Below, piece after piece: positions 37,631 to 47,850 of a DNA stretch of 64,000 nucleotides; the first letter of the stretch is position 1, and each line of letters begins with the position of its first letter. Below the pieces are notes generated by a model that was given only the letters and a program-made list of their open reading frames with translations, did not search any database and was not told the origin of the DNA. The position numbers and the translations under genes are program-made. The DNA lies in contig CP136065.1 of NCBI GenBank assembly GCA_032622095.1, positions 115,921,195 to 115,985,194 on the forward strand. Reading direction: 5' to 3'. Source of the stretch: Siphonodentalium dalli (lineage: Eukaryota > Mollusca > Scaphopoda > Gadilida > Siphonodentaliidae).

Positions 37631-38784
37631 TTATCAACATTTGATAAATTTGGTTACTTCGTAATTTTAAATACCCAACGAAAATATTGTTTTGGGCTAC
37701 AATTAAGAGTTTCAATATTATCATCACCCTTTTGTGCGAAATACTGTTAAGTTGGACACATTTTGCAATGCGAACTTCACCCAGTAGACCTATATGACTA
37801 TTGAGCTGTGATAGGGGTTGGGGTGTCTCCATATTGTTTTTTAAATGCTCAACAGTACATAGACATTTCATTGGCACTATATATTGGTTATTTTAGACCA
37901 AAAGACGAATATTTATTGTCCCACTTTCGGTCAATTTTGAACCAAAAATACCGCGTCTATTGGAAAACGTATACAACCAATAGGCGCATTGGGTTGAAAA
38001 TCTTTGGAATTGATGCCTGTTTCGAGAGGGGGCCGGTGGGAGGCTTAATTCAGTTTGAAAGCTGATTTGTAGTCACCAACGGAGAACTTCTATTAAGTTC
38101 TATAGTCACGACTCTGTCAGCGGTCACATTGCAAACAAACAATTTGAAAATAATATAGGCACGGGAAAATTTAGATGTTTTTGGAATAAATACATGCCAA
38201 AATATGTCCGATTATGACAGATGTGTTTATTGATTCACGACATACGCTAACTCCATGTATACCTATTCACCGCACCTATGATCACAGAGTAACTCCCTGG
38301 CTACCATCGTGGCATCCATCCTGCATCCAGTTGATATTGGTTTATCATAATGGACCAGAATAGCCACATATTATGGTTCATCTCAGTTCCGTCTCAAAGT
38401 TCTGCCCATTTCCTTTCAATAATATGGGCAGAATCACAAAAGAGGTTCTCCGCAAAATTCCATACTTTAAAATGAATTTGTCATGCCCCATACGGAACTG
38501 GGACAACCATAATAGAACATTTAGTTGTCAGTTAATTAACTAACACGTATAATAACCAAGTGAGTGAGAATTTGCTACCTTTTCGGATAACACAGAGAAT
38601 AATGTTATATATATAACGTTATAATGATATATGTAAAAAAAATAACTTATTACCAATTTGGTTGCCATTTTGGAAGCCATCTTGAGCAATTTGGTCTATA
38701 AACACCGTAGTGTGACACATTTAAGATAGACCAATACAATAAACACCTTTCAATCCAAAGATAGTTACATTTTACTAGAAAAAA
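37631..38784. other. No gene seen
   Basis: AT-rich, no supported exon or bounded element. Confidence 0.45.
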
Positions 38785-39056
38785 TGGTCCAAACCTGAAA
38801 AGGTAATTTTTGCCGATATTGATGTCAAGTTTTTGAGAGAAAAGTCCAAATTTTTGGTGATGTCAGTGGTGACAACAGTAACAATTAACCATGGTACATC
38901 AGACATGTTAGTATTCAATGTATAGAAGGCATAATAGCCCATTTTGTACATCAACCACAACTTGTAAGCGATTGCAGGACACTCTAGGGCAATATTTACC
39001 ATTTTCCATATTTGGCGGCCATTTTGAGCCAAAGTAAGAATTTTGGTTCCAGTGAG
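38785..39056 (+). repeat. Dispersed repeat, copy 2
   Basis: Matches 20690-20950 in order and orientation (see that entry). It ends close to the TSD of the element at 39079. Confidence 0.7.
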
Positions 39057-39078
39057 TTGGAATATTCATAGGTAATGG

Positions 39079-40253
39079 TTAGTCCAAGTCTTCTCGTACT
39101 AAAACCGGCTAAGATATTGGGATGGAGGTGTCGGTCTTTAGTCCGAGTTCCAGGCCCATGCATTCTTATGACACGACTTAAGCGTTAGTGACCCGCTCAA
39201 ATAAAACCACAATTATATGAAATAAAATATCACAATTGCGACAATAAACGGATATTTTCCGCAGAAGACATGCTATTTTATCTGAAACCCACATCAGTTG
39301 TGAATTTAAAACGGTAATTTAATGCGAAAAGAGACATTTACCTCAATGTTTACAATTTTTTTAAAGTATGCGAACTCGGTTGAACTCGCGAACTGTGTTC
39401 GGCATTTTCCGTTGAAAATATTCCGTAGATTTTGGACAACAACGCAAATTACGATGAATTCTCCATTGTAATCGTAATTATGTGTGTCAATAAATAAAAT
39501 AATAAATAGATTAATTAAACATTGGAGATATAAATGTAATACACTAAATAAATGAACCTTAAGTTTGAAAAGTCCCACTAAAACGGAAGAACTATATTTC
39601 GAAACTGTGTGATTCGGTTCTCCGATTATTTTATCAACACAGATGTCAAAATGCACATCACACGCATGGCAACTTGGCAAGTCAGACACAAGAGTTCTAA
39701 TTTGCTCCAATTTTGACAAGTTGCTTGCGAAAATTGTCAACAAAACTACCGTTCTGATCCTCCATTATGTCATTAAGTTTTTAGTGCGGGAATTGTTCTG
39801 AAAGCACATAGAAAACTGGACTTTCGGGCGATCGGTTTTCGCCATTTTTGTTCGGAAAACCCGCGCTATATATAGAAACGGAAAGTAGAATTCCCAGAAC
39901 AAACAGCGGATTATGCCGAACTTATTCGGACCACTTCGGCTTTCGGTTAAAACGTAAACAAACAGATAAACAAATCGATGTTTGTGTCAATCAACCGGAA
40001 TATTCTATGTGTAATTTAACATTAAAGTTAGATTATTATACACCATTATGACCATAAGATGTAAGCCTTTCTGATGTATATAGCATCATGCATTGATTTG
40101 CTAGATAAATCGAGTAAAATACACCACAAATTCCCGCCACAGATCGTGGGCGTAAGTCGTGTCATAGGATTGGTATACAAGCGGTCTTGGACTAAAGACC
40201 GGCACCTCCATCCCAATATCTTAGCCGGTTTAGTACGAGAAGACTTGGACTAA
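39079..40253. mobile_element. 1.18-kb element, ~68-bp TIRs, perfect 8-bp TSD
   Basis: Left end TTAGTCCAAGTCTTCTCGTA (39079); right end TACGAGAAGACTTGGACTAA (40253). The match continues inward through CCGGCTAAGATATTGGGATG and GTCTTTAGTCC. GGTAATGG occurs exactly at 39071-39078 and 40254-40261. An 8-bp TSD suggests hAT- or P-type mobilisation, but the TTAGTCC tip is not one I can place. A 145-codon minus-strand open frame inside shows no recognised domain. Confidence 0.88.
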
Positions 40254-40495
40254 GGTAATGGTATGCCTCACTTAATTGTAACTTCTGGGGAAAAATTGGG
40301 GGGGGGTATACTTTTTAGGGCGCTATATAAAAAAAATTGCTCAAGGCTGACAAATGGCCAGCCGATAAAATCTTGATGTCGGATACCTGAATTTACAAAA
40401 TGCGCAGAGAAAAAAACTTTATACGCCAAAACACGCACCCGTGACCTGGTGGCCTGACTTTTTATTTGGGACCATAGATTATGAGGGGAATGGAA

Positions 40496-40678
40496 AAATT
40501 AATCGAATTATCACCTAGATGGCTCAACAATTGCGTTGTACATAAATCATTAAATGTCATAAACTGGCGAAAATGTAGGCTATAATTTGAATCATAAGGA
40601 ACCGTCACAAATCGGTCAAGAACCATCACAAATCGGCGATATAACGACTTCCGATGTAACAGTTCCTACAAAGTGCTT
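40496..40678 (+). mobile_element. Solo right end of the 9902-13650 family
   Basis: Starts TTAATCGAATTATCACCTAG and ends GTAACAGTTCCTACAAAGTG, parallel to 13490-13650. The inner ~20 bases diverge. No left partner found in the window. Confidence 0.7.
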
Positions 40679-40749
40679 CTATGTGTGTGTCAATTTATTC
40701 TCCGATGAATGACGATTCAATGACCAAAGAACAGAGATCAGTAATTCGC

Positions 40750-40758
40750 ATAACTGAC
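40750..40758. repeat. Left 9-bp target-site duplication of the 21.9-kb transposon
   Basis: ATAACTGAC immediately before CAAACTCCA. An identical copy follows the right end at 62666-62674. Confidence 0.9.
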
Positions 40759-40813
40759 CAAACTCCATACAGCGCCCTCTACGTTACACTGCGAAATAGC
40801 ACTGCCATAAGGA
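40759..40813 (+). repeat. Left terminal inverted repeat of the transposon
   Basis: 55 bases from CAAACTCCA to CATAAGGA. Outer part diverged from the right TIR, inner 14 bases identical. GGTAAC follows at 40823-40828 and its complement GTTACC lies at 62564-62569, so weak similarity extends further in. Confidence 0.8.
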
Positions 40814-41040
40814 CATTTTTTGGTAACAATTTCTTACGTGTTTTTAATTCTTATGTTTTAGGGTTACAATTGTCTATGTCTGGTCCAGTTCATATTGTTC
40901 TTATAAATACCGAAAGAATACCAAAAGAATTACCACTATTGCAAACATTTGGCGGTCAAAATAAGATAATAGGTGAATAAATATAGTTCCGACGATTTAC
41001 TGCGTCAAAAATAGACTTCCTAAACTTGTGTTTTTGTAAA

Positions 41041-41561
41041 ATGGCGACATTCATGAATTTTAAATCTGCGTTAAACATTTCTAAAGATTTAATCGGAGTT
41101 AAGCATGATTTGAAAGAGAAGCAGATCGAAGCACTTCGATTAATATACGAAGAACAACGAGACGTCATCGTTAATCTGCCGGTTGGTTACGGGAAAAGTT
41201 TAATTTATTTGTTGTTGCCAAATTTGCTGAAGATAGTGAAAGTTAAACTTAAACAGAATTCGAATTCCACAGTTTTAATTATAAGTCCTCTTAATATCAT
41301 ACACGAGGACCAACTTTCCAAGATAGAGAAACTTAACTTGAGAGGATGTAAGCTTAACATTGACTGCAAAGTGACCACCAGCAGAGATGAATGTGTCAAT
41401 ATACATGAACTCATACAGGGGAAGATTGTGTTTGACATAATTTTTTGTCACCCTGAGACACTGCTAAACAGCAAAACTGGGGGAGTGTTGATTGGCAGTG
41501 AAAATTTCCAGAGAATTGTTTCTGCCATTGTGATAGATGAGTGTCATATTGTTGAAAAATG
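41041..41561 (+). CDS. RecQ-like SF2 helicase, exon 1 (transposon-encoded)
   Basis: Start chosen at ATG 41041 (MATFMNFKSALNISKD), downstream of an in-frame ATG at 41026 with less likely context. Exon 1 gives residues 1-174: KEKQIEAL (25-32) is the RecQ Q-motif-like segment, VGYGKS (48-53, Lys52) is Walker A, ISPLNIIHEDQ is motif Ia, and VIDECHIVEKW ends at 174 with DECH (166-169) as motif II. The donor TG/GTGAGT splits the Trp codon. The protein is expected to be an ATP-dependent 3'-5' DNA helicase that assists transposition of the surrounding element, possibly by unwinding ends or intermediates; that role is inference. It reads inward from the left TIR. Confidence 0.9.
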
Positions 41562-42353
41562 GTGAGTTTGAACCCAACATACGTGTCATGTAGTGTTTCC
41601 TATACTGGTACTGATGCTAATGGGGTCGATGTCTTATGTTTTATACATAACATAGTAGTCGAAAATCTACGGGATACTAAAGATATCCCAATGTATAGTC
41701 AATTTTGGACTAATAACATAGATGCATTATTTGAAAGTCTGTTGAGTACGAAGTCATGTTACGGATGACAAATTTACCGGAATGCAAAAATACAAATTGT
41801 CGTTGTCGAGTAATTTTTGTAAAGTTTTCAACCAAATGAATCAAATAAAAGTTATATTATATGCATACTATAGTCCCATATAATCATTTAAGTTATTGTA
41901 TCGTCGCTAGTCAGTGAGTGACTTGAGTGTTCTCCCCGTATCATTATAATATTTTAAGCAATCGTGTGTGCGATCGGTTTAACATCCAGTATCCCTCAAT
42001 TACTTCATTTTGATTACGGAAATTCGTAATTTAATTGACGCCATTTTATGGCTCCTGTCATAAATTCAATTTATATCAAATTATTAACTTTTAAATTATT
42101 AAATTTTAAGATAGCATATTAACCTGAGCGTTTACAGAATACATCTTCGACTCAAATTACTTATGTTTCTATATATTATCGATATTAGATCGTTGTTGTC
42201 ACCGGAAATTTAATGCAAATGGCGTACAGTACCCCTTTAAGTAGGCTGCCGTTAAGTAAACATTGATAAACTGTACTCACTGTGAGTCTATACTTACTAA
42301 CACTAACCCAATGTAATAGTTATTTAATAGGAACATATAAATTAACTTGAATA

Positions 42354-42515
42354 AGGTCCCAATCGTCTTGACCCAAGGTCCCAATCGTCCGAGGTCCCAA
42401 TCGTCCAAGGTCCCAATCGTCCCGAGGTCCCAATCGTCCAAGGTCCCAATCGTCCAACTTAAGGTCCCAATCGTCCAAGGTCCCAATCGTCCAAGGTCCC
42501 AATCGTCTGGATACC
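42354..42515 (-). mobile_element. Tandem-repeat terminus of a GGTATCCAG-type element
   Basis: Nine or so copies of a ~16-base unit GGTCCCAATCGTCCAA end on the right as CGTCTGGATACC (42515). On the minus strand this reads GGTATCCAGACGATTGGGACC in two parts, the same beginning and ending as the terminus at 63143 (GGTATCCAGC, then TGGGACC). So it is likely a TIR fragment of the same or a related Mutator-like family. The opposite end was not found in the intron. Confidence 0.65.
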
Positions 42516-43299
42516 ATTAAGCAGAGCCTGGTTGAACCACATGATGGATCACTTCCATCCTCAAGCATTGATACCATTTAAAGGTGCTTTATCTCTTCCA
42601 TGAACTTTCTGTTTTTGTATTTGAATGCAAGAGATTTTTGTTGAGATAATTAGTTTGATTCTCAAATAAAGAACAAGGACAGAACAGTTTTTTTAGAACA
42701 TTGTAAGATGTTTGGTTAGTAATTTATCTTCATAAAACATGTGAAATTGTGGTTACATATTCTTTATCTTGAGTGGCTTTGGTATCCTTTGGTAATAATA
42801 ATTCAAATAGTAATTGAAAAGTACTTTCATTGAGTTAGTATCAATTTTGAAGTGCTCTCGGGGAAATTATAAAGCATCTTAATTGTGTTCTAAATATACA
42901 TGTGAAGGGGCAGATTGCTTGAGGCCCCATTGTTCATAAAACCAGGTGTCTGCATGTACATATATGTAGTGATAAATTTAAATTGCCAGTTTCAAAATAA
43001 CATTAACTATATAACAAAAAAGATTATACCCCAATGTCCCATATGAATGGTGGTATACTAACTGCATTACACCCATCTAGTCCTTCATGTGTCCATCCAT
43101 CACAGCAGATATCTCTCTCACCCACAATTTAAAATGTTGGGAGAATACACTTTTGGAAAGAAAAAAAGCTTTAACTCATTTATTGATATTTAAAGTAATA
43201 AAAATGGAAAATTCACAACAGACCACCCACACCAAGGTACTAACATAATTATCATAAGTTGTCAAAGTCATACATAAAAAAAATGTTTTAAAAAATGTA

Positions 43300-43432
43300 T
43301 GGGTAATTTTTTTCAGGATTTAGGCGGAAATATGGCTTGTTGGCAAGTTGTTGCCATTCATCGAAAGCTCTCAGAGCCATTCCAATGAATGGCAACGAGC
43401 GATATTTCCGACTAAATCCTGAAAAATTACCC
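43300..43432. repeat. Long imperfect hairpin
   Basis: GGGTAATTTTTTTCAGGATT then TAGGCGGAAATAT pairs with ATATTTCCGACTAAATCCTG then AAAAATTACCC; inner arms TTGCCATTCAT / ATGAATGGCAA. Lies in the helicase intron. Confidence 0.75.
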
Positions 43433-43873
43433 GTAATTCCGCTGTGGTTATGGACTATGGAGTCAATTAGGGCATTACTGTACTAGTACCAGTAAGAAAT
43501 TGAACACAAATGTAACAACTTGAATCTATGTAAATAGATATTGTTTCTGAGAACTTTTGTCAAGCATGTTAACAACAGTACAGACATTTAACAGCATATT
43601 ATGTCATAATATTTACAACTGTATCTCTACAAAGCCACAGTGTAATACGATTTTGTTATGGTAACTTTCATTATTTCACTGTACAGCTTGTCGAATAATA
43701 TGATATTTCCGTTGCTACTCTTAGCTAATCATCGTCAGAAATTGAATCAACCTGGTGTTGCTTTCCGTGTATTGTTTAATTTGCTGTACATGTGCCAGTG
43801 CATGTGCTATTAAAAATGAAATGACACTTAAATTACAAGTAGCAACTTTTCTGAACTTTAAGCATTAATATAA

Positions 43874-44381
43874 TAATAAAAGGTCAGCAGACCACAGTGT
43901 CCCCCGAAAACGTGGCAAGTGACAAGTCGATGCCGTTTTGTTAAAGAAATTAAAAAAAATGTTGAAATTTTCTAAGTCGAAAAAGGTCAATAACTCCGTA
44001 AAATATAAATTTTCCTTCATCGATATACATGTTGCACATCACCAATATGTGGGTAACAACACTCTGAAGTGCAAAATTTCTACAATCAAAACTGTAGGAA
44101 GAGTTGATTACACCATGTCAGAGGGTACCCTCATAGAAAATTATAAAAAATGTTAAAAGTCGAAAAGGGTTAATAACTTTGTAAAAAAAAAAATTCCGTC
44201 ATCTATATACATGTTGCACATCTTCAATATATGGGCAACAATATTCTGAAGTTTAAAATCTCTAGGATAAAAACTGTAGGAGGAGTTGATTACACCATGA
44301 AGGTACTCAAAGTGTGACGGACGGACGGACCCCATTTCTATAGTCCCCCAAAAATTAAATTTTTCGGGGGACAAAAATAAC
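43874..44381 (+). mobile_element. Hairpin-ended tandem element, copy 1
   Basis: Begins AATAAAAGGTCAGCAGACCA then CAGTGTCCCCCGA, has two ~200-base units (GTTGCACATC..CAATAT, TGTAGGA.GAGTTGATTAC, ACACCATG), then ACGGACGGAC and a terminal stem GTCCCCCAAAAATT / AATTTTTCGGGGGAC. An inverted copy is at 57133-57656. Confidence 0.8.
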
Positions 44382-44639
44382 ACCAGCTAGTACAACAGTT
44401 TTGGTTTGAACACCTGAAACATCTCATTTGTGTCTGGAAAAAAACAGAATTCAAATCGCTGCTCATGAAAATTTGACATTTTTTTTCCAGACTTTCATGA
44501 GCTACCGGTATTTCACTATTCAGACCAAAAGTATAGGTATTCTCTATATGGTATATTTCAGAAAATTATATTTGTGTAATTTAAATAAAAATTATGATGA
44601 ATTTACATGTACACATGCAACACTGATGTTTTTTTTCAG

Positions 44640-45471
44640 GGGTAAAGATTTTCGGACAGCTTTCAAGAAATTACAGTTACTGCCCACATTCTTTCCAGAT
44701 GTTCCATTTGTAGGCATGAGTGGAACGCTAACGACTGAATTGTCTGCAAGACTACCTAATATATTAGGTCTGAACAATCCTGCAATAGTATCTGAAAATC
44801 CAGACAGACCACAAATATTCTTGTCAAAAGGACGGAAGATTTGTCTTGACACTGACACAGCTGGGATGTATGAATCAATATATATAACAGAGTGCAAGAA
44901 GTTATTCCATGATCCCAAACAGTATCCAGTCACCATCATGTTCATGCCAATTTCATATATCAGTCAAGCTGCTGGATATCTTTTTAGTTTATTCGGTGAT
45001 CAAACTATCTACGAGAGCTGCTACTCATTAATTTATTCTAATCAGGATAAACAGGTCATCTCAGAAACCATTAAAGTACTAAATACAGAAGAGCCTAGGA
45101 TAAGACTTATATTAGCAACAACAGCAGCAGGTATGGGATTTGATCCTCAGGGTGTTTTGAACATTATTCATCTGAAACCACCGAGAAATATATCTCAATA
45201 TCTCCAGGAGATCGGGCGTGCTGGCAGAAGAGGTCAGAAATCAGAAGCAATATTGTACTATGACCAGCACGATATCGCAAAGAATGTGCCTGATATCGAA
45301 CAGCATATAATCAGTTATTGCGAAAATGAAACACAGTGTCTGAGAGAAATGCTACTCGCACCATTTGGCTTTTCAAAGATTTCATCTATCACAGCATGTG
45401 ACTGTTGTTCTGTTTGTAAGAAGAAATGTTTGTGCGAAATCTGCCTCTCTGATTGCTTTTCAACAGAATGA
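44640..45471 (+). CDS. RecQ-like SF2 helicase, exon 2 (transposon-encoded)
   Basis: Starts after a pyrimidine-rich acceptor and completes Trp174, giving KW/GKDFR as expected for RecQ (motif II region runs into W-G-x-D-F-R). Motif III is GMSGT (199-203), motif V ATTAAGMGFD (333-342), motif VI GRAGRRG (366-372). A Cys-rich end (C407, then CDCCSVC at 427-433 and several more) matches the RecQ zinc-binding subdomain but continues as KKKCLCEICLSDC. No winged-helix or HRDC domain; the protein is 450 aa, shorter than cellular RecQ proteins. Stop TGA at 45469-45471. Without exon 1 the frame opens spuriously upstream, so the true exon begins at 44640. Confidence 0.9.
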
Positions 45472-45728
45472 TGCAAATTTCACACAAACATTTCTTCTTT
45501 CAAACAGAATATTTTTACTTGTGTGCCAAATAGAAGTCCAGGGTTTTTAATATTTTATAACTTGAACAATTATTTTTGTAGACTTGCTTTAAATTGATTA
45601 ATAGAAAATGTGACCCTCGTTGTCTACATGCCTAGTGTGCACATCATCGTGCATGAAAAATCACACATTTTCTCGTAGTTAAAGACCATATACGACACTT
45701 GTTATAGGAAGAGATAATCCATCTTTTA

Positions 45729-45734
45729 AATAAA
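45729..45734 (+). promoter_or_regulatory. Candidate polyadenylation signal of the helicase gene
   Basis: AATAAA about 260 bases beyond the stop, in an AT-rich stretch, so only weak evidence. Confidence 0.35.
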
Positions 45735-45970
45735 AAAAATTTAAATTAATATTGGAATCCATACCGGTACATAAATTTCAGTGGTGTCTTCTCTGTCTGC
45801 CATCTGCTTATATTGGATGAATTCCATAACAAATGAAGACTATACATACATAATGTAATACCAATATATAATTTTCGATGAGAAAATTCAGCAAATTTAA
45901 TTTGCCTTTAGTTTCAGACAATATTATGGATATATCATTATATGACAGTATTGCCTTACATGTACAATGT

Positions 45971-46999
45971 GGGTAGGGTTCTCTATTCCGAAGGTTCATT
46001 ATTCCGAAAGTTCGCTATTCCAAAGGTTCATTATTCCGAAGGTTCATTATTCCGAAGGTTCCCTATTACGAAAGTTCATTATTCCGAAGGTTCGCTATTC
46101 CGAAGGTTTTCTATTCTGGGCGTATTTAACCAGAAATGAATCAAAATTTGCACCCCACCACAAAAACCACACGAGAAATGAAAAATACGATTACGCTAGT
46201 ATTCATATATAGGCCTAGTACATGAATACACCGTCCCAGATGTTGGTTATTAATAGCAAGAAGAGAGTATCAGTTTATCGTTTATTATGGAAAGTTAAAA
46301 ACACGATGACTGAAATAAACTACATGTAAGAGACTGGCAATCTGTATTTGAAAAAAACATCAACATTCAAGGCCCACTTAATTTTCAAACCCCCAGATCA
46401 CATATATAAAATATATGCCACTATTTATACCATTTGAAATATGAAGCTCTCTAACACTGTATAATCAGCTTATCCGGTGTAATAAACTGTGTGTTGTTGT
46501 TTTTGTTGAGATAACGACGTGTTTTTTGTGCTTAAGGTTCATCTGGTTTTGTTGCGCAAAGTGAAGTGTATCATTTTCAATGGAGGGGGATAACTTTATA
46601 TTTTAAAGATAGTGTTATTCCCCTTCAATTGAAAATACACTAGGTTGAATTATGTTGCATTCTGGGAGCCATGGCATATAACGTGGGAATCTTTTTATGA
46701 TTTAAGATGTTTTCTATTTCTCTATGGGCATCTTCTGATACAGACGTTTGAAATGGTGATGACATTAAATCTCAAGGAAACCTGCCAAAAAAAAAGAAGT
46801 TATTTCCTTCATAAAAAAGAGTATTCGTGATAAAGAACCCTCTCAATACTTGAATATAGAATTAACCTAATAATAATAATCTTCGGAATAGCGAACCTTC
46901 GGAATAGCGAACCTTCGGAATAGCGAACCTTCGGAATAGTGAACCTTCGGAATAGTGAACCTTCGTAATAGCGAACCTTCGGAATAGAGACATGTTCCC
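45971..46999. mobile_element. 1.03-kb fold-back element with tandem-repeat TIRs and 9-bp TSD
   Basis: Left end GGGTAGGGTTCTCTATTCCG, right end CGGAATAGAGACATGTTCCC. Immediately inside each end is an array of ~17-base units ATTCCGAAGGTTC(G/A)(C/T)T (45985-46115), inverted as AGCGAACCTTCGGAAT (46882-46985). GTACAATGT flanks both sides exactly (45962-45970; 47000-47008). A 9-bp TSD with long repetitive TIRs suggests a Mutator-like fold-back element. It sits between the two transposon genes. Confidence 0.88.
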
Positions 47000-47008
47000 G
47001 TACAATGT

Positions 47009-47850
47009 ATACACTGAATGTACATATCTGACAGTAGAACTAAAATTTCAAGTAAATTTTTACCAATTTAGTGATAACAGCTCGTAATTTAAATCAGATA
47101 CCGGTATGTGAGAGCTTGTATTCAAAATTAATAATTATGATCAATTGAGTTTCAATAATTGTTCCGATAACTCTTTTGTCAAGCAAAAAATTGCAGTAGA
47201 GATTGTAATGTTATTACAATCAGGACTGCTGTTTGTTTTCACTGTTAAGACATAAAACTGGCTTCCTAGTCCAATGTGAGAAATAATCGTACTGTGCATG
47301 TAGAATATTCAACTCATCAACATTTTAAAGTAAAATTTACAAATCTTGTCAGACTGTCCAGTAAATAAGGTCTGAGACATTGTGTTGTAAATTACACTAT
47401 GCTTGTGCATTGGGGACTCACATGAAATCCTCTATATACATGTACAGTATATCCAGTTGCAGATTACAAATGGCCAATTAAATTGTGCAGTCCATGTGCC
47501 CTTTGTAACTCTAACATCAATCAAAATCTGCCTGACTAATACATGATTAACCTCATTCATTCAAGTTTGACTGACAGCTACCGGTACTTGTAGGTACCCC
47601 TGTGTGGTCCTCGATGAGCAAGATGTATATAAATGTTAACAAAAGAATTTTTTTTATAATACAGTATACATGTAGCCTAGTCTTGGGACATATTCCAGCA
47701 TGGAAAAAAAGAGGCCACAGAAGTAATTGCCTGAAGTATAAGTCTCCTAACCAAGGTCTGAATTTTTTAGTCTGTTAATTATACATGATCACACCTGGAC
47801 TGCATATTTAATTAGCCAGAAATCATAATCAAATTATTCATGCAGTAAAA
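47009..47850. other. 3' flank of the transposase gene
   Basis: No gene. A weak ATTAAA (minus strand) lies near 47806-47811, about 40 bases beyond the transposase stop. Confidence 0.4.

Larger units (their letters stand above)
41562..44639 (+). other. Helicase intron (3.1 kb)
   Basis: Donor GTGAGT at 41562, acceptor TTTTTTTCAG ending 44639. It contains a solo MITE end (~41616), a tandem array with a GGATACC terminus (42354-42515), a long hairpin (43300-43432) and a hairpin-ended element (43874-44381). Confidence 0.85.

Noticed and set aside
39306-39743. 145-codon minus-strand open frame
   Set aside because: Inside a TIR element; no recognised domain. Kept only as a note on the element.
42277-42577. 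Minus-strand frames with repeated DDWDLGRLGP-type peptides
   Set aside because: Translations of the 16-base tandem array.
45942-46212. Two overlapping plus-strand frames with repeated peptides (IPKVHYSEGSLF)
   Set aside because: Translations of the 17-base TIR array of the fold-back element.
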